From Notolepis coatsorum (taxonomy: Eukaryota; Chordata; Actinopteri; Aulopiformes; Paralepididae), in assembly GCA_963971535.1 (NCBI GenBank), contig OZ020587.1, forward strand, positions 156,816,377-156,880,376: a DNA stretch of 64,000 nucleotides. The letters are read 5' to 3'. Numbering within the stretch: the stretch's first letter is position 1; each line of letters begins with the position of its first letter. Of the stretch, positions 51,546 through 63,397 are shown in pieces. The notes beneath the pieces are model-generated. The model saw nothing but the letters and a program-made list of their open reading frames with translations, was not told the origin of the DNA and searched no databases. The position numbers and the translations under genes were made by a program.

Positions 51546-51716
51546 ATGTCACTGTTGACAAAAATGACCATTTCTCAACATATCTCAAAACATAATGTTG
51601 ATTGCTCTTGGATTCCGCTTGAGTAACTGTGGTGTTACTGTTCAACACAACACGTGGTAAAGAAGATACATTATATCAATAATGTAACATGTTGATATAG
51701 TTGATCAGTCTCGCTT
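51546..51716. other. Intron 8 unique sequence
   Basis: Nothing recognised. Confidence 0.5.
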
Positions 51717-52022
51717 AACCCTTTCACTACTACACTATCAAAGGGTTAACCCTTTCACTGCGACAATACAGAAGGGTAACCCTTTCACTATCACACTACC
51801 AAAGGGTTATCCCTTTCACTGCGACAATACAGAAGGGTAACCCTTTCACTACCACACTACCAACGGGTTAACCCTTTCACAACCACACTACAGAAGGTTA
51901 ACCCTTTCACTACCACACTACAGACGGTTAACCTTTCACTAGCACACTACAGAAGGTTAACCCTTTCACTGCGACAATACAGAAGGTTAACCCTTTCACT
52001 ACCACACTACAGACGGTTAACC
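51717..52022. repeat. 30-bp minisatellite GGTTAACCCTTTCACTACCA plus CACTACAGAC
   Basis: About ten copies with small changes. Related units are at 26281-26420. Confidence 0.9.
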
Positions 52023-52424
52023 GTTATAGTTGATCAGTCTTGCTTAAAATATGTAAATAAAGGACAGCAGGACAGAGATGCTCAGAGTCATCTTCTATAA
52101 TGTGTGTAGATTATAGATTCTATAATAATATCTATACCCAATAGTATCTATAAAATATCTATAAAATATGTATTGTTTATCGTCAGCATGGATTATGCCA
52201 CTGGGGGGGGGGGGGGGGGGCGCTGCAGCCCGTTCTCACTTCAAATATGTAAATAAAGTACTAATCGACCACAGGAAAAAGGTACATATTGTATGTTATG
52301 TTATAGCCGTACGTAATATATTGACGTATTTACAAATAAGTACATATATTACATATTCAAACATTTTAAACTTTTAACGTTTAAATTCCCCTGCTGGAGA
52401 ACAAACCCAGGAGGCAAGTGCCCT
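52023..52424. other. Intron 8 spacer with G run
   Basis: A direct repeat TAGTTGATCAGTCT(C/T)GCTTAA flanks the minisatellite (about 51697 and 52027). A G run lies at 52204-52220. No gene. Confidence 0.55.
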
Positions 52425-52505
52425 TACCTTAACTTAACCTTAACTCTGTTACCTTAAACTAACCATAACCTTAACTCTGTTACCTTAAACTAACCATAAC
52501 CTTAA

Positions 52506-53431
52506 CACTTTGATCGCCGGGGTTAAATTTATAATTTACCATCCCTCGGGAGATGTTCCCCTTCTTTGCAGGGCTATACCTTTTTAAATTGTATTGCTAA
52601 ATTGACATTACTATGGCCCATTCAACGTCCTATATCTATTGTTCAGGGTGTAGCAACGTTATACTTTTTCATTCACATATTCATACTAAAATACGGTCTA
52701 AAGTATGTTTTTATCGTTTTCTGCAGCTTTCTTCAGAACGTGATTTATAGCCCTAAATGCATTATATTGATGATTGTATACAGTTTGATAGCAATCGGCG
52801 CGAGATAAAACATTTCAAATGGACGTGCTTCTAGAAGTTACTACTTATCATCTGATGTCGACCGGATGGGCGGTGGGTCGTTTATAATTCCGTGGGCAAC
52901 GTTATATCATTCATCTAGTGTGGGTGATATGATCATTAGAGCAGTTAGTAAAGAACACGTTGAAAAATAACGCTGGATCTTACCGTATCTTCCTCGTGCC
53001 GTTGGGAGATGAGCGTGGAACAGAAATGTTTCTATTATGGGATGTAGAAAGATCCGATCCATTTCCAGGTTGTATAATAGTATATACGTCCAAATCATGT
53101 TGTTTATCGAGTTATTGGTAACGGATTGCTATCTGTTGTGATCAGCTCGAGTCCTGGGACTATTAGCGAGTGATCGGACCGAATTGAAATGAGCACCAGC
53201 TTCCACTTCCTGTTTCTGTCCTGGGCGATCCGCCGATCGGCCACCAGATGGCGCTCTTGAACCGTTGGAGAGTTGAGAGGGGCTCACCAGTACATATAAT
53301 GTCTCTGGGGGAGAAATATGATTTCGATCACAGATTTTTGAAATATTGATATCAAAGACGCTGTCCAGCGTCTTCGGCAGAATAAGCATGGCGGGGAAAG
53401 ACGCTGAACAGCGTCTTCGGTGATTAAAGTG
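52506..53431. mobile_element. piggyBac-like MITE, 926 bp
   Basis: TTAA flanks at 52502-52505 and 53432-53435. Ends CACTTTGATCGCCG and CGGTGATTAAAGTG are inverted repeats matching 12 of 14. Near the right end, two short palindromes GACGCTGTCCAGCGTC and GACGCTGAACAGCGTC (about 53349 and 53400) repeat. There is no transposase frame. Confidence 0.8.
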
Positions 53432-53943
53432 TTAACTTAACCTTAACTCTGTTACCTTCAATTAACCATAACCTTAACTCTGTTACCTTAAATTAACCAT
53501 AACCTTAACTCTGTTACCTTAAACTAACCATAACCTTAACTTAACCTTAACTCTGTTACCTTAAACTAACCATAACCCTAACTTAACCTTAACTCTGTTA
53601 CCTTAAACTAACCCTAACCTTAACTCTGTTACCTTAAACTAACCATAACCTTAACTTAACCTTAACTCTGTTACCTTAAACTAACCCTAACCTTAACTCT
53701 GTTACCTTAAACTAACCATGACCTTAACTTAACCTTAACGCTGTTACCTTAAACTAACCCTAACCTTAACTTAACCTTAACTCTGTTACCTTAAACTAAC
53801 CATAACCTTAACTTAACCTTAACTCTGTTAGCTTAAACTAACCATAACCTTAACTTAACTTTAACTCTGTTACCTTAAACTAACCCTAACCTTAACTTAA
53901 CCTTAACTCTGTTACCTTAAACTAACCATAACCTTAACTTAAC

Positions 53944-55128
53944 TGGGTCCGCTCCTCTTTCTCCTGTATATAAATTACCTGAAAGCAGCTTGCTCATGTG
54001 ACCTTTTTTTATACGAAGATGACTCCGCCCTACTAGTGTCTCACAAAGACAAACAAGTGGTTGAGCAGACATTGAGTGCAGAACTAGAGAAGGTTAGCGA
54101 CTGGCTAGGCCACAACAAGCTGTGCCTCCACGTGGGGAAGACTGAGTCCATTTTATTCGGGTCAAAGGTCAGGCTCAGAAAATCGCCAGGTTTTAACATT
54201 AGAATAGGAGATACTGTTCTCACAGACAAAACATCTGTGAAATATCTCGGTTGCGTCCTGGAAAACAGCTTATCAGGGGAAAGCATGGCTCACCAAGCAC
54301 TTACAAAGATAAATAACAGGACTAGATACCTAGCCAGAATCTCTCATTTTTTAGATCAGTCAGCGATGAAGATTCTTGCTGGAGCTCTCATACAGTGTCA
54401 CTATGACTATGCGTGTGGCTCCTGGTACAACAGTGCCCCCAAAAGTCAGAAAATAAAACTACAGACATCACAAAACAAGCTAATCAGGGTAATACTAAGG
54501 CTACCTGCCCGAACCCACCTTGACCCATCTCACTTTGAGATCATGAGATGGCTTAAGGTGGAAGACAGAGTAAACCAGATAGGGATGTGCCTAGTTCACA
54601 GAATAGTGCACGGGGTAGTGCCAGTGTACTTTAACAACTACTTCAACCGAATCAGAGACACCCACGCATACCAAACTAGGCGCAGCTCAACTGACTTTGT
54701 GCCAGTCAGATTCAGGAGCTGTATGGGGAAGGAGTCCTTTCTGTATTCAGCAGCTGTCTATTGGAATAGTCTGCCCAGTGAACTGAAAATCATAGACAAT
54801 GCCGTTAGATTCAGGTCCAGCCTGAAGACATGGCTCAAAAGGGACTATACTTGACCTAGACACTTAGCTTAAGGCACCCTTGCATGTTGTATGAGTCTGT
54901 ATGTATATAAATGTTAAATGGTATATGTGATGTGTTGTGATGTCACGTTTTGTATGATGCATGTTTTAAGCATCACACTCCCCCACCCCCCTACAAGGAC
55001 CACAATGGAAATAAGCTCTGAGCTTTTTTGTATTCATCCTTGGCAGTATATCCCGACTGTGCTCTTCTGTCACATGTTTATTTTTTATATTGTCAAATAA
55101 AGTCATTCATTCATTCATTCATTCATTC
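53944..55128 (+). mobile_element. 5'-truncated L2-like LINE
   Basis: Flanked by AACTTAAC at 53936-53943 and 55129-55136. Coding from 53945 to 54854 is followed by a 3' UTR ending in (ATTC)n at 55103-55128. Same family as the insertion at 9430-10585. Confidence 0.88.
53945..54854 (+). CDS. Reverse transcriptase C-terminal half of an L2-like LINE
   Basis: The frame opens inside the RT palm at GPLLFLLYINYL and includes LYEDDSALLVS. The catalytic motif is therefore YEDD, where YADD is expected, a change likely to impair activity. The thumb and C-terminus are intact: LAGALIQCHYDYACGSWY, KLQTSQNKLIRVILRL, YQTRRSSTDFVPVRF and the end AVYWNSLPSELKIIDNAVRF. There is no internal stop for about 300 residues, suggesting a fairly recent insertion. 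The palm N-terminus and endonuclease are absent. Confidence 0.85.
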
Positions 55129-55335
55129 AACTTAACCTTAACTCTGTTACCTTAAACTAACCCTAACCTTAACTTAACCTTAACTATGTTACCTTAAACT
55201 AACCATAACCTTAACTTAACCTTAACTCTGTTACCTTAAACTAACCATAACCTTAACTTAACCTTAACTCTGTTACCTTAAACTAACCCTAACCTTAACT
55301 TAACCTTAACTCTGTTAAACTAACCCTAACCTTAA

Positions 55336-55904
55336 CCAGAACCCACAATCATTGATGGTTCGACTCCCTGTGTCGCTGTTTGTTTTGGACCTTTGCCCAT
55401 AGGAAATGTAAATATATGACTTATACAATAAGTAAATATTACATAATGGCTATAACATAACAACTATTATGTATATTTTTTTCTGTTGTTGATAATACTT
55501 TTTTTTAGTATTGACATTTTCTGATAAGACCATGTCGTTGAGTTGACATGTTGCTATGCGACGACAGCGAGTGCCCTGTGTACAGTACAGTACAGTACAG
55601 TACTGTCAGCGTCAGTGGTCGTGGCCAGGCAGCCAGAGAAGGAACAATAATGTGTTTGTTTGGACACATTCCCTGCTGTGAGCTGAATAAGGATTGCTAT
55701 TATTAAAGTGGCAGTTCACCCGAAAAATAACAAAAAGAAACATTATTGTCCTTCTTATCCGGAGTACTATTATCCATCCAGATGGTTTTAGGGGGATTCA
55801 CCTACTTTTGGAGATAACTGCCGTAGAGATATCTGCTGAATGGCACTCTGCTTGTGGTGCTCAAAGCACCAACAAAATACAGGAATATATTATCTTATGA
55901 TGTT
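55336..55904. other. Intron 8 unique sequence
   Basis: No gene. A short (CAGTA)n run at 55581-55604 is the only repeat seen. Confidence 0.5.
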
Positions 55905-57417
55905 TCTCTCTCCCTCCTATCTCCCTCCTCTCTCTCTTCTCTCCCTCCTATCTCTCTCCTCTCTCCCTCCTCTCTCTCTCCTCTCTCCCTCCTCTCTCTC
56001 TTCTCTCCCTCATCTCTCTCTCCTCTCTCCCTCCTCTCTTCCTCCTCCCTCTCCTCTCTCCCTCCTCTTCCTCTCTCCCTCCTATCTCCCTCCTCTCTCT
56101 CTTCTCTCCCTCCTCTCTCTCCTCTCTCCCTCCTCTCTCCCTCCTCTCTCTCCTCTCTCCCTCCTCTCTCTCCTCTCTCCCTCCTATCTCCCTCCTCTCT
56201 CTCTTCTCTCCCTCCTCTCTCTCTCCTCTCTCCCTCCTCTCTCCCTCCTCTCCCTCCTCTCTCCCTCCTATCTCCTTCCCCTCTCCCTCCTATCTCCCTC
56301 CTCTCTCCCTCTCCCTCCTATCTGCCCTCCTCTCCCCTCTCTCTCCTACCTCCTCTCCCATCTACCCCCCTCCCTCCCCCCTCCTCTCTCCCCTCTCCCT
56401 CCTCCCCCCCTCTCTCCCTCCTCTCTCTCCCCTCTCCCTCCTCCCCCCTCTCTCCCTCCTCCCTCCTCTCCCCTCCCTCTTCCCTCATCTCTCCCTCCTC
56501 TCCATCCCCCCTCCCTCCTCCCTCCCTCCCTCCTCCCTCCTCTTCTCTCTCTCCCTCCTCTCTCTCCCTCCTCCCTCCTCTCTCCTTCCTCTCTCTCTCT
56601 CCCTCCTCTCTCTCTCCCTCTTCTCCCCCTCCTCTCTATCTCTCCTCTCTCCCCCTCTCCCTCTCTTCTCCCCCTCCTCTCTCTCATCTCTCTCATCTCT
56701 CTCCTCTCTCTCTTCTCTCCCTCTTCTCCCTCCTCTCTCCCTCCTTTCTCTCTCCTATCTCCCTCCTCTCTCTCTTCTCTCCCTCCTCTCTCTCTCCTCT
56801 ATCCCTCCTCTCCCTCCTCTCCCTCCTCTCTCCCTCTCCCTCCTCTCTCCCTCCTCTCTCTCTCCTCTCTCCCTCCTATCTCCCTCCTCTCTCCTTCCTC
56901 TCTCCCTCCTCTCTCCTCTCTCCCTCCTCTCTCTCCTCTCTCTCTCATCTCTCTCCTCTCTCCCTCCTCTCTCCTCTCTCTCCTCTCCCTCCTTTCTCTC
57001 CTCTCTCTCCCCCTCCTCTCCCCTCTCCCTCCTCTCTCTCTCCTCCCTCCTCTCTCTCCCCTGCTCCCTCCTCTCCCTTTCTTCCCACTCCCTCCTCCCT
57101 CCTCTCTGCCCTCCTCTCTGACCTCCTCTCCTCTCTCCCTCCTCCCTCCTATCCCCTCTCCCTCCTCCCTTCCCCCTCCTCTCTCCCTCCTCCCTCCTCT
57201 ACCCTCTACCCTCCTCCCTCCCCCCTCCTCTCTCCCCTCTCCCTCCTCGTTCTCCTCTCTCTCTCTCTCCTCTCTCTCTCTCCCTCCTCTCTCCCCCCTC
57301 TCTCTCCCTCCTCTCTCCCCTCTCTCTTTCCCCTCTACCTCCTCCCTCCTCTCCCCCCTCCTCTTTCTCTTCTCTCCCTCCTCTCTCTCTCTCCCTCCTC
57401 TCTCTCTCTCCCTCCAG
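55905..57417 (+). repeat. 1.5-kb polypyrimidine tract (CTCCCTCCTCT-type) ending at the exon 9 acceptor
   Basis: Practically only C and T on the plus strand, with TCTCTCCCTCCTCTC units and rare A or G. It ends in CTCTCCCTCCAG, the acceptor of the last chrna1 exon. The long Ser/Pro/Leu and Glu/Arg/Gly reading frames over it are artefacts. Confidence 0.95.
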
Positions 57418-57546
57418 GCTGCAGAGGAGTGGAAGTTCGTGGCCATGGTGTTGGATCACATCCTGCTGTGTGTGTTCATGGCGGTGTGTCTGATCGGCAC
57501 GTTGGGGGTGTTTGCAGGCCGTCTCATCGAGCTCAGCATGCTCTAG
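57418..57546 (+). CDS. chrna1: chrna1 exon 9 (last coding exon)
   Basis: It has 129 bp including TAG at 57544-57546. It starts in phase 0 with [18 protein letters not shown], then [20 protein letters not shown] and the extracellular tail S-M-L. It encodes M4, the lipid-facing helix. The acceptor is CCCTCCAG at the end of the pyrimidine tract. The C-terminus ends three residues after LIEL, in line with alpha-1 of other vertebrates. With this exon the receptor is complete from loop A to the stop. Confidence 0.97.
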   Translation, partial: AAEEWKFVAMVLDHILLCVFMAVCLIGTLGVFAGRLIELSML

Positions 57547-57568
57547 GGAGCGGGGTCCCAACGTGGGG

Positions 57569-57652
57569 TCCTTGAGGGGATTCCAGGGGTCCTTGAGGGG
57601 GTTCCAGGGGTCCTTGAGGGGGTCCCAGGGGTCCTTGAGGAGGTTCCCGGGT
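57569..57652 (+). repeat. 21-bp repeat just after the stop codon, four copies
   Basis: TCCTTGAGGGG(A/G)TTCCAGGGG units begin at 57569, 57590, 57611 and 57632, within 25 bp of TAG. Confidence 0.88.
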
Positions 57653-58218
57653 TAAGGTTCGCTCTATGGACGAACCGCAGCAGATTCTGAGGATTAAGTC
57701 AGTGACCGTTGCAGGTTCGCATTGTGTTTTTGAAGGGAAAAGCTCTCAACAAAGGGGTTTTTCGCCGAAGTTTAAGGGCTCTGAAAGTGTTAAGGATAAG
57801 GATAAGGATAAGGATGAACTTTATTAATCCCTTGGGGAAATTCAGTGACATACACACTACGTTTCTAAAGTTAAGTAAATCCTTACGCTTTGACCTAAAC
57901 CCTCAGAATCTGCGCGGTTCGTTATAGAGCTTTGTATATTATGTAATGCATACAGAGCTTGTCAATAGAGCTAGTTCAGGGTCAGGGTTATTGAGCTCTG
58001 CATGCTCTATCTAGACTCAGTGAGCAGTGGGTCCCAACCATTCTAGTCTGCGGGGCCCTCGAAACAGTCTGCGGGCCCCTTGAAACAGAGGGGCCCCGTT
58101 CACCACCTACATGGTCAGGCAGAAAAGGGCCAGCCAACTTTGACCTTCACTAAAGGATTTAAATTTTCCATTTTCACTTGATTATGTAATAAGTTCAAAT
58201 ACTCATTATTTTACAAGA

Positions 58219-59130
58219 AAAAGGTGTCTAGTATACTAATGATTATAAACATAATATACTAACTAATTATTATACACATAGTATACTAATGATTATAAAC
58301 ATAGTATACTAATGATTATAAACATAATATACTAACTAATGATTATACACATAGTATACTAAATAATGATTATAAACATAGTATACTAATGATTATAAAC
58401 ATAGTATATTAATGATTATAAACATAGTATACTAATGATTATAAACATAGTATATTAATGATTATAAACATAGTATACTAATGATTATAAACATAGTAAA
58501 CTAATGATTTTAAACACAATATACTAATGATTATAAACATAACATACTAATGATTTTTTTTTTTTAACCTTTATTTATCCAGGCAAGCAATTAAGAACAA
58601 ATTCTTATATACAAAAGCAGCCTGTCCAAAAAGCAAAGGTATTTTGTGGGAAGGGGGGGTGGGAGGCTGTAACAAAAACAAGGTTATGTACATGCATACA
58701 AGTAAATTAAATACAAAATGACAGTAGCAATAGTATACAAGGACAACAATAAATAAGGGAGAAAATGAAAGGGAGAGAGGGAAAAAGAGAAAGGGAAAAA
58801 GAGAAAGGAAGAGTGAGAACCAGAGGGAGAGAGAGAGAGAGAAGAAAGGGGGAGAGGGAGGGAGGGAGGTAGGTGAGGGGGCTTAGGAGGAGGAGAGAAT
58901 AGTCTGAGGGGTATGCGTGCGATTGGGAGTGTATTATAAACATAACATACTAATAATTATAAACACAATATACTTATGATTCTAAACATAATATACCAAT
59001 GCTTATAAACATAATATACTAATGACTATAAACATAATATACTAATGATTATAAACATAATATACTAATGACTATAAACATAATATACTAATGATTACAT
59101 AGTATACTAATGATTAGAAACATAGTCAGG
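58219..59130. repeat. 23-bp minisatellite split by a LINE 3' fragment
   Basis: Unit ACTAATGATTATAAACATAG plus TAT, with AATATA and ACTAACTAATG variants: about 14 copies at 58219-58553 and 8 at 58931-59130. Confidence 0.9.
58554..58930 (-). mobile_element. LINE 3' UTR fragment inserted in the 23-bp array
   Basis: The plus strand starts with a T run and AACCTTTATTTATCCAGGCA, the widespread inverted 3' end of fish LINEs (AATAAAGGTTAAA end). Then come purine-rich GGGAGAGAGGGAAAAAGAG repeats (58770-58870). Confidence 0.7.
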
Positions 59131-59405
59131 TATTTGTATCTTTATTTTGAACTCCATGGCGAGACCTTCTGGCAGGTCTGATTGATGCCATCATGTTTTC
59201 ATTGTGTGATGATTAGAGTTTGTATCTCAAAGACTTTTCATACTGTATATTTGCCAGTAGCATTTCCAGCCTGCACTGCTTACTTGCAGTGCACGTTTCT
59301 TTATCGTTTGCTTTTAGATATTTAAGGGAAGTATTGTTTCTTTATACATACGGAATGAACATTTGACTGTATTACGTTCTGCGATAGAATTAAATAAATG
59401 TACGT

Positions 59406-59647
59406 GTTCTGTGGACTTGCTTTCTGTGTGGTCTGTTCAAACGGCTAGAGGAGAGGAAGCCACTGTGAAATAGCTACAATGTGTCAGGTATATTATCAAT
59501 ATAAGTGGCCACAGATTGGATGTGGTGGTAAAATAGCTTTAACGAATAGAATGAGAGAGATAGAGCAAGAGAACGAGAGAGCAATAGAGAGAGAGATAGA
59601 GCAAGAGAAAGAGAGATAGCAAGATAGAGAGAGATAGATAGAGCGAG
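59406..59647. other. 3' flank with (AG)n
   Basis: 59406-59550 unique; 59556-59645 imperfect AG/GATA-like purine repeats. Confidence 0.6.
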
Positions 59648-59900
59648 CAATACCAGGTGGGGTATCTCCCAGGCCTTTCTGTGTGGAGTTTGCATGTTCT
59701 CCCCGTGCTTGCAAGGGTTTCCCCCCCGATAAGATAAACCCAATGGAAAAACATGCACAACAACAAGATCGCTAACGCTGTGGCGTCCTTGACGAAGACG
59801 GACAGGAGCACTTGGATTGGTCCCCTGGCGCGGCTCACGTTGACGCCTGTCTGCTCCCGGCTGCCCTTGGGGGGGAAGGATGACGGGATGGGTTAATCGC
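59648..59900 (+). mobile_element. DANA-like SINE fragment (headless)
   Basis: Contains TCTGTGTGGAGTTTGCATGT then TCTCCCCGTGCTTGCAAGGG, TTGACGAAGACGGACAGGAG and TGACGCCTGTCTGCTCCCGG, the reverse complement of the SINE at 535-787. The tRNA head is missing and AG repeats lie directly upstream. Confidence 0.75.
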
Positions 59901-60153
59901 AGATACGAATCGCATGCATGCGTGCCGATTGATGACCTCTGAGCAGGTCCTAAATTATTTATTATTATTATTTAATAGAGCAAGAGAGAGAAAGAGAGAT
60001 AGAGCAAGATAGAGAGAGAGAGCAATAGAGAAAGAGAGAGAGAGAGCGATATATAGCAAGAGAAAGATATATATATAGAGAGAGAGCGATAGAGCAAGAG
60101 AGATATATAGAGAGAGAGCAAGAGAGAGAGAGAGACCAAAGTATAGTATATAG
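59901..60153. repeat. (AG)n-rich spacer
   Basis: Imperfect AGAGAGAGA and GATATATAGAG repeats at 59975-60135; no gene. Confidence 0.85.
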
Positions 60154-62028
60154 TACCTAGTACCTAGTATAAATAATAGAAACAAATACAATCTATATAG
60201 AAATAAACTCACTCATCTAATAAGGAAAAGCAAATGTGATCATTATACTGATCAGATAATAGCATCACAGGGTGATTCAAAAAGGACATGGTCAGTTCTA
60301 AATAAAGTACTAAACAGGGACAAAAAAGCATCAGTGCTCCCTGACCCTGCAAACATGTCACAGCAGGATCTCTCTGATAAATTCAATACCTACTTTGCAT
60401 CCATTGGTGAAGACCTGGCGAATAAAATTAGCCATCCCGGGGGGGTGTCTTTTAAACAGTATTTATCAGGTAACTATATTAACTCTTTTTTCATGAAACC
60501 AACTGACCATGATGAACTATTCAACATTATCATGAAGATGAAGGACACTCGCACAGCCGGTGCTGATGGAATATGCAGCAAAATCCTAATAGCCATAGCC
60601 AATATTATAGTCAGACCACTCGCTCACTGTATTAATTTGTCCTTACTACATGGTGTGGTGCCAAAAAACATCAAAATTGGAAGAATAATACCCATATATA
60701 AATCAGGTGACAAAAATAGTATTAATAATTACCGTCCAATATCCGTATTACCAGCTCTATCCAAAGTCTATGAGAGAGTTGTGTACAATAGATTAAGCGA
60801 ATACACCACCAAGCTAGATATACTCACCAATTCACAATACGGCTTCAGGAAAAAAAGAACTACAAACATGGCAATATTAGACCTAATAGAAAAAATACAT
60901 GATGCCATTGATCAGGGTGATTGTGGGGTGGGCGTTTTCCTGGATCTATCAAAGGCTTTTGACACCATTGACTTCACCATTCTACTTGGGAAACTACACC
61001 ATTATGGCATAAGGGGTCTGGCTCTCAACTGGTTCAGTAGCTATTTACATGGTAGGCAACAGTACGTCGATATAAAAAATCACAAATCAATAAAAATGGA
61101 CATCAAATATGGGGTCCCCCAGGGGTCAATTCTAGGGCCTTTACTATTTATTCTCTATATAAATGACTTTGTCAACTCATCTGTACTTCTGCACAAAGTT
61201 ATATTCGCTGATGACACTAATTTGTTTCTGTCACATAAAAATCCACTCAAGCTACAAGATCTACTCAATACAGAACTACAAAAAGTGGACACCTGGTTCA
61301 AATGCAACAAGTTATCACTAAATCTCAGCAAAACAAACTGTATTGTCTTCCACTCAAATCGGATGCACACACATCACATGTGCATACAAATAAATGAAAA
61401 GGAGCTGTCAAGAGTGGCGTCCACAAAATTCCTGGGGGTCATCATCGATGAGTCACTCAACTTCAAATGCCACATAAAATACCTACAAACAAAACTGTCC
61501 AAATATGTTGGCTTATTCTGCAAAATACGTAATTTTCTTCCCTTGCCTGCCCTTCTCACTTTATACAAAACCCTGTTTGAACCCCTCATTAATTACTGTA
61601 ACGTCATATGGTGCAACACATACCCCAGCCATCTCAAAAAACTAGAAAGCCTACAAAAGAGGGTACTACGAGTGCTGTCATGGTCCGGGTATCGAGCGCC
61701 CTCAAAGCCTCTTTTCCATCGCTTTGGTCTCCTGAGGCTCGCTGAATTTAACATTCATCAAAACGCATCAATTATGTATCAAGTTGTCAACAACATGAAT
61801 CACAGACTGTCTGAGCTTATCCCAGTCTGCCAACCACTGCACATCCACAACACAAGAAACAAGCATCTTATATCTGGCAAGAGGAGAAGGCTAAATTGTA
61901 CTAGCCTAAGCATAGCATGCAGGGGTCCACAGATCTGGAACAAGCTTGATGAAAATCTAAAAATGACTAATACCTTTAAAACCTTTAAAAAATCATTGAA
62001 AGAGGAACTGCTCAAATCATATCTCTAA
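60154..62028 (+). CDS. Long L2/Jockey-group reverse transcriptase ORF, 5'-truncated LINE
   Basis: The frame is open from 60154 (after TAG). Recognisable protein begins at about 60181 ([17 protein letters not shown]), before any good Met, so the true start was lost with the endonuclease. Visible are [96 protein letters not shown] and the catalytic [11 protein letters not shown]. The thumb and C-terminus run to [14 protein letters not shown]. There is no stop or frameshift in 600 codons, so the insertion is young. It would reverse-transcribe LINE RNA, but it lacks an endonuclease. Confidence 0.9.
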   Translation, partial: YLVPSINNRNKYNLYRNKLTHLIRKSKCDHYTDQIIASQGDSKRTWSVLNKVLNRDKKASVLPDPANMSQQDLSDKFNTYFASIGEDLANKISHPGGVSFKQYLSGNYINSFFMKPTDHDELFNIIMKMKDTRTAGADGICSKILIAIANIIVRPLAHCINLSLLHGVVPKNIKIGRIIPIYKSGDKNSINNYRPISVLPALSKVYERVVYNRLSEYTTKLDILTNSQYGFRKKRTTNMAILDLIEKIHDAIDQGDCGVGVFLDLSKAFDTIDFTILLGKLHHYGIRGLALNWFSSYLHGRQQYVDIKNHKSIKMDIKYGVPQGSILGPLLFILYINDFVNSSVLLHKVIFADDTNLFLSHKNPLKLQDLLNTELQKVDTWFKCNKLSLNLSKTNCIVFHSNRMHTHHMCIQINEKELSRVASTKFLGVIIDESLNFKCHIKYLQTKLSKYVGLFCKIRNFLPLPALLTLYKTLFEPLINYCNVIWCNTYPSHLKKLESLQKRVLRVLSWSGYRAPSKPLFHRFGLLRLAEFNIHQNASIMYQVVNNMNHRLSELIPVCQPLHIHNTRNKHLISGKRRRLNCTSLSIACRGPQIWNKLDENLKMTNTFKTFKKSLKEELLKSYL

Positions 62029-62360
62029 TTAAAATTATAACTTAGGAATAAAATTGTCTGTATTATGTATCTCTGTTATATGTCAGTTAGTAGGTAGGTG
62101 TATAAACCTACCCACGTTGTAGTTTTTTGTTTTGTTTTTGTTTGTTTGTTTTGTTTATTTTGTTATTGTTTTGTTGTTCATATTCTGTTTGTATCTGTGT
62201 TCAGGCTCCCTCCAAAAGCTTTAAATAGCTTCTTGGGAGACCTGGCACATGCACACAATTTGCGACATGTTATCACATGAGGATACTCGCATGTAAAATG
62301 TATCGTGTGTGTGTGTGAATAAAAATTCATTCAAAAAAAAAAAAAAATTCATTCAATTCA
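60170..62360 (+). mobile_element. LINE span containing the RT ORF and its 3' UTR
   Basis: 3' UTR 62029-62335 ends GTGTGTGAATAAAAATTCAT then an A run and ATTCATTCAATTC, consistent with ATTC-tailed L2-like elements. It is 5'-truncated next to purine repeats. No target duplication was identified. Confidence 0.75.
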
Positions 62361-62884
<524 letters not shown>

Positions 62885-62892
62885 GTTTGAAG

Positions 62893-63389
62893 TAGGGCTG
62901 ACCCCTATTAGTCGATTAGTCGACTAATCGGTCGAAAGGAGCCGTAGTCGACTAGCCAACCTCTTAGTCGAATACAAAAATATATATATTTATAATTTTT
63001 TTTATTTAAAAACATTTTTGTATCATTCTTTCCAAAAGAAAAGAGGCCTAGAAGCGTGGCTAACGCTAATGGCATGCATACCAGCCAGAGGCTAACTGCC
63101 TACGAAAACAGGCACAGAGATACTGAAAGAGGATTTCACCCATCTAATGAACACACTAGACTAGACAAATATCAAGATGTATCCATCAGTGGACCAATTG
63201 CATGCTTTTGCAGAGGACAAGAAGCCTTCAGTCGACTCCTTCAGACATTAAGCACCCCCACAGCCCAAATGGAATGATAAAAAATAAAAAAAAAGATAAA
63301 AAATATTATATATATACCAATAGTCGACTAACGGCAAATTTTGGCCAATCATAGTCGACCATCCAAATCCTTAGTTGGGGACAGCCCTA
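62893..63389. mobile_element. hAT-like MITE, 497 bp
   Basis: Ends TAGGGCTGACCCC and GGGGACAGCCCTA are inverted repeats. A perfect 8-bp duplication GTTTGAAG stands at 62885-62892 and 63390-63397. TAGTCGACTA-type palindromic subterminal motifs cluster at both ends (62910-62975 and 63318-63360). No transposase frame. Confidence 0.93.
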
Positions 63390-63397
63390 GTTTGAAG

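Larger units (their letters stand above)
52425..55335. repeat. 37-bp telomere-like minisatellite, split by two transposons
   Basis: The unit is TTAACCTTAACTCTGTTACC plus TTAAACTAACCATAACC, with some 43-bp units carrying an extra TTAACT. Repeat blocks lie at 52425-52501, 53436-53943 and 55129-55335. They are separated by a piggyBac-like MITE and an L2-like LINE, both of which used array sequence as target. The ACCCTAACC bits recall degenerate telomeric repeats, but no (CCCTAA)n run is present. Confidence 0.88.
57547..59405 (+). other. chrna1: Probable chrna1 3' UTR with poly(A) signal
   Basis: AATAAA at 59393-59398 is followed by GTACGTGTTCTGTGGAC and a GT-rich CTGTGTGGTCTG, a good poly(A) site. 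If used, the 3' UTR is about 1.85 kb. It contains a 21-bp repeat, a LINE 3' remnant (about 57793-57850, AAGGATAAGGATAAGG then CCCTTGGGGAAATTC) and a 23-bp minisatellite. No earlier AATAAA with such a context was noticed. The exact end is an inference. Confidence 0.45.

Noticed and set aside
52425-55335. Interstitial telomere
   Set aside because: The repeat is a 37-bp unit with TTAACC and ACCCTAACC pieces; no run of perfect telomere hexamers is present.
55840-57575. 570-codon Ser/Pro/Leu-rich proteins and the Glu/Arg/Gly-rich proteins opposite them
   Set aside because: Translation of a polypyrimidine tract; only the last 129 bases are real coding sequence (chrna1 exon 9).
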